Below are positions 56,201 to 64,000 of a stretch of 64,000 nt of DNA, piece by piece. Each line of letters starts with the position of its first letter. Position 1 is the stretch's first letter. Origin of the DNA: Brachionus manjavacas (lineage: Eukaryota > Rotifera > Eurotatoria > Ploima > Brachionidae); NCBI GenBank assembly GCA_019054805.1, contig JAHQIY010000029.1, positions 496,001 to 560,000 on the forward strand, written 5' to 3'. The notes under the pieces were generated by a model. That model ran no database searches, was not told the origin of the DNA, and saw nothing but the letters and a program-made list of their open reading frames with translations. A program made the position numbers and the translations under genes.

Positions 56201-59200
56201 CTCTAGATGAGCTTTAGCTGCGTCACACTTGCTGAGTTTTTCGGCCATATTTTCTCTTCAAAAAATTTAAATTAATATTTTAATTAATTTTTCTGTATCA
56301 CTTACTTTTCTTCAGTAGATTTTTCTTTTTCTTCGGAAAAAGCATTTAAATTTCTCTTTAGGCTTTTACTTATATTATAAGAAAAAATTCTATATAAATT
56401 CATTTGTATCATTTTTAAATCTTACAGTTCAACTTCTAGATCTTTTTCTTTACTTCATTGCTGTTGAATATTTTAGACAATTTTTCACTTTAAAAAAAAT
56501 ATATTAAATTAATTTAAGACAAATTTTTCGATCGTACTTTTGCGCATTTAATTTTTTATTTTCTTCAGCAATACCGTTAAGTTTTTCGTTCAGACTTTGC
56601 CTTTAGAATTAAAGAAAAATTTTTTTGATTATTAAATATTTTTTATTCTTACACTTCATCCTCTAGATGAGCTTTAGCTGCGTCACACTTGCTGAGTTTT
56701 TCGGCCATATTTTCTCTTCAAAAAATTTAAATTAATATTTTAATTAATTTTTCTGTATCACTTACTTTTCTTCAGTAGATTTTTCTTTTTCTTCGGAAAA
56801 AGCATTTAAATTTCTCTTTAGGCTTTTACTTATATTATAAGAAAAATTTCTATATAAATTCATTTGTATCATTTTTAAATCTTACAGTTCAACTTCTAGA
56901 TCTTTTTCTTTACTTCATTGCTGTTGAATATTTTAGACAATTTTTCACTTTAAAAAAAATATATTAAATTAATTTAAGACAAATTTTTCGATCGTACTTT
57001 TGCGCATTTAATTTTTTATTTTCTTCAGCAATACCGTTAAGTTTTTCGTTCAGACTTTGCCTTTAGAATTAAAGAAAAATTTTTTTGATTATTAAATATT
57101 TTTTATTCTTACACTTCATCCTCTAGATGAGCTTTAGCTGCGTCACACTTGCTGAGTTTTTCGGCCATATTTTCTCTTCAAAAAATTTAAATTAATATTT
57201 TAATTAATTTTTCTGTATCACTTACTTTTCTTCAGTAGATTTTTCTTTTTCTTCGGAAAAAGCATTTAAATTTCTCTTTAGGCTTTTACTTATATTATAA
57301 GAAAAAATTCTATATAAATTCATTTGTATCATTTTTAAATCTTACAGTTCAACTTCTAGATCTTTTTCTTTACTTCATTGCTGTTGAATATTTTAGACAA
57401 TTTTTCACTTTAAAAAAATATATTAAATTAATTTAAGACAAATTTTTCGATCGTACTTTTGCGCATTTAATTTTTTATTTTCTTCAGCAATACCGTTAAG
57501 TTTTTCGTTCAGACTTTGCCTTTAGAATTAAAGAAAAATTTTTTTGATTATTAAATATTTTTTTATTCTTACACTTCATCCTCTAGATGAGCTTTAGCTG
57601 CGTCACACTTGCTGAGTTTTTCGGCCATATTTTCTCTTCAAAAAATTTAAATTAATATTTTAATTAATTTTTCTGTATCACTTACTTTTCTTCAGTAGAT
57701 TTTTCTTTTTCTTCGGAAAAAGCATTTAAATTTCTCTTTAGGCTTTTACTTATATTATAAGAAAAAATTCTATATAAATTCATTTGTATCATTTTTAAAT
57801 CTTACAGTTCAACTTCTAGATCTTTTTCTTTACTTCATTGCTGTTGAATATTTTAGACAATTTTTCACTTTAAAAAAAATATATTAATTTAATTTAAGAC
57901 AAATTTTTCGATCGTACTTTTGCGCATTTAATTTTTTATTTTCTTCAGCAATACCGTTAAGTTTTTCGTTCAGACTTTGCCTTTAGAATTAAAGAAAAAT
58001 TTTTTTGATTATTAAATATTTTTTTATTCTTACACTTCATCCTCTAGATGAGCTTTAGCTGCGTCACACTTGCTGAGTTTTTCGGCCATATTTTCTCTTC
58101 AAAAAATTTAAATTAATATTTTAATTAATTTTTCTGTATCACTTACTTTTCTTCAGTAGATTTTTCTTTTTCTTCGGAAAAAGCATTTAAATTTCTCTTT
58201 AGGCTTTTACTTATATTATAAGAAAAAATTCTATATAAATTCATTTGTATCATTTTTAAATCTTACAGTTCAACTTCTAGATCTTTTTTCTTTACTTCAT
58301 TGCTGTTGAATATTTTAGACAATTTTTCACTTTAAAAAAAATATATTAAATTAATTTAAGACAAATTTTTCGATCGTACTTTTGCGCATTTAATTTTTTA
58401 TTTTCTTCAGCAATACCGTTAAGTTTTTCGTTCAGACTTTGCCTTTAGAATTAAAGAAAAATTTTTTTGATTATTAAATATTTTTTTATTCTTACACTTC
58501 ATCCTCTAGATGAGCTTTAGCTGCGTCACACTTGCTGAGTTTTTCGGCCATATTTTCTCTTCAAAAAATTTAAATTAATATTTTAATTAATTTTTCTGTA
58601 TCACTTACTTTTCTTCAGTAGATTTTTCTTTTTCTTCGGAAAAAGCATTTAAATTTCCCTTTAGGCTTTTTCTTATATTATAAGAAAAAATTCTTAATAA
58701 ATTCATTTGTATCATTTTTAAATCTTACAGTTCAACTTCTAGATCTTTTTTCTTTACTTCATTGCTGTTGAATATTTTAGACAATTTTTCACTTTAAAAA
58801 AAATATATTAAATTAATTTAAGACAAATTTTTCGATCGTACTTTTGCGCATTTAATTTTTTATTTTCTTCAGCAATACCGTTAAGTTTTTCGTTCAGACT
58901 TTGCCTTTAGAATTAAAGAAAAATTTTTTTGATTATTAAATATTTTTTTATTCTTACACTTCATCCTCTAGATGAGCTTTAGCTGCGTCACACTTGCTGA
59001 GTTTTTCGGCCATATTTTCTCTTCAAAAAATTTAAATTAATATTTTAATTAATTTTTCTGTATCACTTACTTTTCTTCAGTAGATTTTTCTTTTTCTTCG
59101 GAAAAAGCATTTAAATTTCTCTTTAGGCTTTTACTTATATTATAAGAAAAAATTCTATATAAATTCATTTGTATCATTTTTAAATCTTACAGTTCAACTT

Positions 59201-62200
59201 CTAGATCTTTTTTCTTTACTTCATTGCTGTTGAATATTTTAGACAATTTTTCACTTTAAAAAAAATATATTAAATTAATTTAAGACAAATTTTTCGATCG
59301 TACTTTTGCGCATTTAATTTTTTATTTTCTTCAGCAATACCGTTAAGTTTTTCGTTCAGACTTTGCCTTGAGAATTAAAGAAAAATTTTTTTGATTATTA
59401 AATATTTTTTTATTCTTACACTTCATCCTCTAGATGAGCTTTAGCTGCGTCACACTTGCTGAGTTTTTCGGCCATATTTTCTCTTCAAAAAATTTAAATT
59501 AATATTTTAATTAATTTTTCTGTATCACTTACTTTTCTTCAGTAGATTTTTCTTTTTCTTCGGAAAAAGCATTTAAATTTCTCTTTAGGCTTTTACTTAT
59601 ATTATAAGAAAAAATTCTATATAAATTCATTTGTATCATTTTTAAATCTTACAGTTCAACTTCTAGATCTTTTTCTTTACTTCATTGCTGTTGAATATTT
59701 TAGACAATTTTTCACTTTAAAAAAAATATATTAAATTAATTTAAGACAAATTTTTCGATCGTACTTTTGCGCATTTAATTTTTTATTTTCTTCAGCAATA
59801 CCGTTAAGTTTTTCGTTCAGACTTTGCCTTTAGAATTAAAGAAAATTTTTTTGATTATTAAATATTTTTTTATTCTTACACTTCATCCTCTAGATGAGCT
59901 TTAGCTGCGTCACACTTGCTGAGTTTTTCGGCCATATTTTCTCTTCAAAAAATTTAAATTAATATTTTAATTAATTTTTCTGTATCACTTACTTTTCTTC
60001 AGTAGATTTTTCTTTTTCTTCGGAAAAAGCATTTAAATTTCTCTTTAGGCTTTTACTTATATTATAAGAAAAAATTCTATATAAATTCATTTGTATCATT
60101 TTTAAATCTTACAGTTCAACTTCTAGATCTTTTTTCTTTACTTCATTGCTGTTGAATATTTTAGACAATTTTTCACTTTAAAAAAAATATATTAAATTAA
60201 TTTAAGACAAATTTTTCGATCGTACTTTTGCGCATTTAATTTTTTATTTTCTTCAGCAATACCGTTAAGTTTTTCGTTCAGACTTTGCCTTTAGAATTAA
60301 AGAAAAATTTTTTTGATTATTAAATATTTTTTTATTCTTACACTTCATCCTCTAGATGAGCTTTAGCTGCGTCACACTTGCTGAGTTTTTCGGCCATATT
60401 TTCTCTTCAAAAAATTTAAATTAATATTTTAATTAATTTTTCTGTATCACTTACTTTTCTTCAGTAGATTTTTCTTTTTCTTCGGAAAAAGCATTTAAAT
60501 TTCTCTTTAGGCTTTTACTTATATTATAAGAAAAAATTCTATATAAATTCATTTGTATCATTTTTAAATCTTACAGTTCAACTTCTAGATCTTTTTTCTT
60601 TACTTCATTGCTGTTGAATATTTTAGACAATTTTTCACTTTAAAAAAAATATATTAAATTAATTTAAGACAAATTTTTCGATCGTACTTTTGCGCATTTA
60701 ATTTTTTATTTTCTTCAGCAATACCGTTAAGTTTTTCGTTCAGACTTTGCCTTTAGAATTAAAGAAAAATTTTTTTATTATTAAATATTTTTTTATTCTT
60801 ACACTTCATCCTCTAGATGAGCTTTAGCTGCGTCACACTTGCTGAGTTTTTCGGCCATATTTTCTCTTCAAAAAATTTAAATTAATATTTTAATTAATTT
60901 TTCTGTATCACTTACTTTTCTTCAGTAGATTTTTCTTTTTCTTCGGAAAAAGCATTTAAATTTCTCTTTAGGCTTTTACTTATATTATAAGAAAAAATTC
61001 TATATAAATTCATTTGTATCATTTTTAAATCTTACAGTTCAACTTCTAGATCTTTTTTCTTTACTTCATTGCTGTTGAATATTTTAGACAATTTTTCACT
61101 TTAAAAAAAATATATTAAATTAATTTAAGACAAATTTTTCGATCGTACTTTTGCGCATTTAATTTTTTATTTTCTTCAGCAATACCGTTAAGTTTTTCGT
61201 TCAGACTTTGCCTTTAGAATTAAAGAAAATTTTTTTGATTATTAAATATTTTTTTATTCTTACACTTCATCCTCTAGATGAGCTTTAGCTGCGTCACACT
61301 TGCTGAGTTTTTCGGCCATATTTTCTCTTCAAAAAATTTAAATTAATATTTTAATTAATTTTTCTGTATCACTTACTTTTCTTCAGTAGATTTTTCTTTT
61401 TCTTCGGAAAAAGCATTTAACTTTTCTTTTAGATCTTTTCTTTAGTATTTTAAGATATAAATTTTTCTGATTATTATACATTATTTTAATCTTACTCTTC
61501 AGCCTCAAAATGGGCTTTTAATGCCACGAGTTTTGCAGTCACATTTTCTCTTTTAAATATTTGTTAAATTTATTTTATTTTTACATAATCTGATATCCTT
61601 TTTTTAAAATTACTTTGCTTCTTTTAGCTCTTGGCCTTCTTCCCGTAAATTTTCAGTCGTCTCCATTAATCTTTTTCTTAAATAAAATATTTTCATTTGA
61701 GCAAAAAACAGTTCATTTTTTCTTTACATTTGAAATTCTTGAGAATGGTTATTCTTTGAAAGCTGGTCTAATATTTCTGATTTTTCAGAGTCAGTTTGAG
61801 AATATTTTCTGATTATTTCAAATTTCCTTTCAATAATATTAAATTTGTTTCTTTTTATTTGACTTAAAATTACTCGTTTAATATTTTGCTTTTCTGTATT
61901 AATTCCAGTTCTACTATTTCTTTTTCTTCTTTTTCTTTTTGAAATCTCATTTCGCTTGATTCAATTTTTAATTTTAAGCTTTCTTCTAACTTTAAATGTT
62001 CTTGAATCAGTCTTTGATTTTCTTCTTTTAGTTTTTCATTTTCTTCTCTTTGCTTGAAAAAATTTTAGGAGAAAAAATAGAAAATCTTTAAATAAATTCA
62101 AAAATCTAAACCTTATTAAAGAACGGACAGTTTTTGATTACAAAGTGTGATGATAAACCTCTTTTTACGTTTCCTTTGCCATTACATTCTTTAATTAGAG

Positions 62201-63200
62201 GACATGACCTGGTTGTTTTTTCTTTAAGTAATTCATTTTCTTGAATCAATTTCTCAACATCTCTTTTTAAAGACTGTATTGTGTAATCTTGCCTTTCTCT
62301 TTCTTTTTCTCCATCTCATTTCTAAAAATATACATTTTAATTTATTTCCAATATCAAAGTCAGTCGATTTTGTGATTCGTACTTTTGCCTTAAGTTTTCT
62401 TTTAATGCTTCATTTTCATTTTGAAGGATTTCCTCATTTAAAATACAATCAGTATAAAATTGTTTCCATTGATCAGTCTTTGATCTTAATGCAGCCTTTT
62501 AAGAAGATTAGATTTAATCATCGATGAAAAAAAAATTAAATACTCGTAAGTTATCAATCTCTGATTCCATATCACCATTATCATGATTCATAAGTGAAAC
62601 ATTTTGATTTTCGGAAAAGCTTCCGTTCAAAAGAGGAGTTGACGATTGAAAAATTACGTCGATCTAAATAAATTTAAAATATTGTTTATCAAATACTCAA
62701 AAATACTCACAGTATTTTGATCATCCCGCTTTTCAGCGACATTTTCAAAAACATTTTGCAAAAAATTGGAAATTCCATTTGAAATATTCTCAACTAGCTC
62801 AAATGATTTATTCTTAAGATAAAATTGTTTAAAATTTTAAAAACATAAATTTTAAAAAACAAACCACAAATGTCTCTATGTAAGAATCATCTAAACTATT
62901 TGAATGTATTTCTTCGCCAAAATCAAAGAATTGCTTGCATTCTTTTGGACTCTCCTTCACTTTGATACATTTTTTTGGTCCATCATCAATTTTCACTAGT
63001 TGAGATTCGACCAGATCGCTTTTTAGTGAGGATGAAATAACATATGTTTTAACAATAATTTTATCCTTTGATTCATTATTGAATTCATCTTTGGAATAAT
63101 TCTCATTGTCTGATCCATCCTTAATTTCAACGTATGGATCACATTTTGAATTTGATCTTTTTTTTAGGTTTTCGGACATTTTTGAATTTAAAATATTCAA
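53295..63200 (-). CDS. gene A: giant MYT1-finger coiled-coil protein with amplified 63-base exons
   Basis: Minus strand, starting at 63200 or more likely at the ATG at 63179 (M-S-E-N-L-K-K-R), and ending at the stop 53295-53297. In order: polar N-terminus with C-D-P; N-K-S-F-E-L-V-E-N-I; Q-S-S-T-P-L-L; coiled coils; a CCHHC-type finger at 62110-62210 (C-P-L-I-K-E-C ... H-F-V-I-K-N-C-P, first His replaced by Asn); more coiled coil; the 84-residue repeat array (54238-61420); a second finger at 53810-53945, C-P-F-K-F-C-G-G-K-G-H then H-I-S-G-R-Y-C-P across an intron, with exactly the MYT1 spacing C-x4-C-x4-H-x7-H-x5-C; coiled coil; and a C-terminal domain (53295-53470) with G-K-R-G-G-F-Y-Y and R-V-Y-I-T-R-R, resembling short basic RGG-YY adaptor domains. 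Paralogue of gene B in the 11.28-kb transposon. More than 1,300 residues of continuous coiled coil would make a rod of roughly 0.2 micrometre. Role unknown. Confidence 0.65.
54238..61420 (-). repeat. tandem array of ~462-base units, four 63-base exons each
   Basis: Sixteen near-identical units, spacing 457-470 bases. In the second unit, exons lie at 54681-54743, 54797-54859 and 54910-54972, each exactly 63 bases. Each exon has 1 base, 20 codons and 2 bases, bounded by GTAAG/GTACG donors and AAG acceptors with introns of about 50-57 bases. Four exon types alternate and encode an 84-residue repeat. Within each 21-residue block, residues 1, 4, 8, 11, 15 and 18 sit at heptad a/d positions (for example V, L, L, I, N, L in the type containing Q-S-L-N-E-K-L), so exon borders coincide with heptad borders. 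I count 16, 16, 16 and 15 copies of the four exon types; diverged relatives flank the array on both sides (54100-54237 and 61421-61560). Confidence 0.9.
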
Positions 63201-63505
63201 ATATTGTATAGGTTTTGTCTAAATTACAGTTTTAAATTTTAAATTAATTTTAGAAGATTAAAAATTTAATTTTAAGACTTTGTGGATTTAAAAGGCCTAA
63301 AATAATTCTAGTTTAACTTTATTAAAATTTTAATTAGCTTATTAAGTGAGCACACTCGCTGGAAAGCCAAATTATAAATACTTTTAGTAAAATATGGTTA
63401 ATAATCTTATTACCTTCGTAATTATTTAGTTAAAATTTACAATTTAATTTAACAGATTTATTTGTTAAATATATATTAAAAAAAATTTTTGTCAAATCAT
63501 TTATT

Positions 63506-64000
63506 TTAAAAACAAATTGGACATGACTGATTTAATTCATAATTTTCAATACATGATTGGTGAAATTTATGAAAGCAATCACCTTTCACAATATTTTTAA
63601 ATGTTTTGATTTCTGAACCACATTTGGAACAGAAATTTTCACTAGAATTTTTTCTGAAGGTACGAATCATTTCAGAACGCAATTTTTGAAGTGAACTATT
63701 CAACGTATTGAAAAAGAGCGGTTTTCCCTCTACAAGACATTTTAGAAAGAAGCTCACAAATACCCCACAATTATTAGGATCATTTTGAAGTGAATGATCA
63801 CATTTTGCTTGTTTCCAATTTCTATTATTCAGTGATTCAACGGTAGAAGCAAATCTTCTTTAAAAAAATATATACAGATACATTTTAGATGAAAAACTGA
63901 CTTATACTTACTTCCAGTTTTCAAAAGATTTTTTCTGATTTTCTATTTTTTCTCCTAATGGATCAACATAGTAAAATTTACTTCCGTTTAATTCAATAAA
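63506..64000 (-). CDS. Ulp1-type cysteine protease with C-terminal RING finger (3' end of gene)
   Basis: Two exons within the window: 64000-63912 (running off the edge) and 63857-63506, with a 54-base GT..AG intron in phase 2. The first gives F-Y-Y-V-D-P-L-G, the Asp block of Ulp1/SENP-type peptidases. The second gives S-L-Q-N-D-P-N-N-C-G-V-F-V, the Gln and catalytic Cys, then a RING-H2-type finger at the end: C-S-K-C ... C-F-H-K-F-H-Q-S-C ... C-P-I-C-F-stop. These proteases remove SUMO or related modifiers, whereas RINGs recruit ubiquitin- or SUMO-conjugating enzymes, so the fusion pairs removal and attachment. The same order (Ulp1, then RING-like) ends the transposase gene at 37364, so a transposase probably lies just beyond the window. 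Confidence 0.75.

Noticed and set aside
54238-61420. CRISPR-like or satellite interpretation of the 462-base array
   Set aside because: Units are far too long and nearly identical throughout for CRISPR. A plain satellite would not show four exactly 63-base open segments per unit, each with matching splice sites and heptad pattern.
61615-62527. Plus-strand ORFs overlapping the 5' half of gene A
   Set aside because: They are complements of coiled-coil exons and introns of the minus-strand gene; phenylalanine and leucine richness comes from reading K/E codons backwards.

Overview
The window is strongly AT-rich animal DNA. Genes are split by many very short introns (about 45-60 bases, with GT..AG ends readable by eye) and the DNA is crowded with decayed mobile elements. 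The mixture of Jockey-like and CR1-like LINEs, a Tigger-like and a Tc1-like DNA transposon, FLYWCH and OTU-like domains, a LicD/fukutin-like gene and a bacterial-style RHS core would fit a monogonont rotifer such as Brachionus. That organism call is inference from style; no marker gene proves it. No rRNA, CRISPR array or bacterial operon is present.

Layout. 1-10.8 kb: three LINE copies (1.0-3.5 kb plus, 5.5-7.0 kb minus, 8.5-10.8 kb plus) in non-coding AT-rich DNA. 10.8-12.4 kb: a broken FLYWCH/OTU-like gene and a single C2H2-finger ORF. 12.4-13.6 kb: a Tigger-like element with TA target duplication. 13.8-15.5 kb: a decayed LTR-type pol fragment. 16.4-17.4 kb: a transposon with inverted repeats of about 115 bases and a perfect 8-base target duplication. 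18.5-19.5 kb: a three-exon LicD/fukutin-like gene. 20-28.5 kb: small elements, LINE fragments and a few unassigned ORFs. 28.7-43.5 kb: one LINE split by an 11.28-kb DNA transposon (30416-41695). 43.6-45 kb: an RHS/YD-repeat pseudogene. 45.3-51.4 kb: LINE copies carrying the same 3' flank, a hAT-like element, and an intact-looking four-exon coiled-coil gene. 53.3-63.2 kb: a giant coiled-coil gene on the minus strand. 63.5-64 kb: the 3' end of a Ulp1-protease/RING gene that runs off the window.

The main discovery candidate is a two-gene cassette seen twice. In the 11.28-kb transposon (perfect 8-base target duplication, matching inverted ends) the minus strand carries a DDE transposase with MULE-like motifs, a Ulp1-type cysteine protease and a RING-like tail. 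It is followed by a gene for a coiled-coil protein with two MYT1-type CCHHC zinc fingers and a short basic C-terminal domain. At 53.3-64.0 kb the same order and strand recur: Ulp1 plus RING, then a paralogous MYT1-finger coiled-coil gene with the same C-terminal domain. In this second copy the coiled coil has been expanded by about sixteen tandem units of about 462 bases. Each unit holds four exons of exactly 63 bases (21 residues, three heptads), all split by phase-2 introns, so an 84-residue repeat is added per unit without breaking the frame. The first copy is visibly broken (stop codon, frameshifts, CR1 insertion through a zinc finger); the second looks younger but some exon copies carry one-base deletions.

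Elsewhere the window records layered transposition: LINE into unique DNA, then transposon into LINE, then CR1 into the transposon's cargo gene. LINE transcripts that read through into the tail of the neighbouring RHS gene appear to have been copied to two further places.
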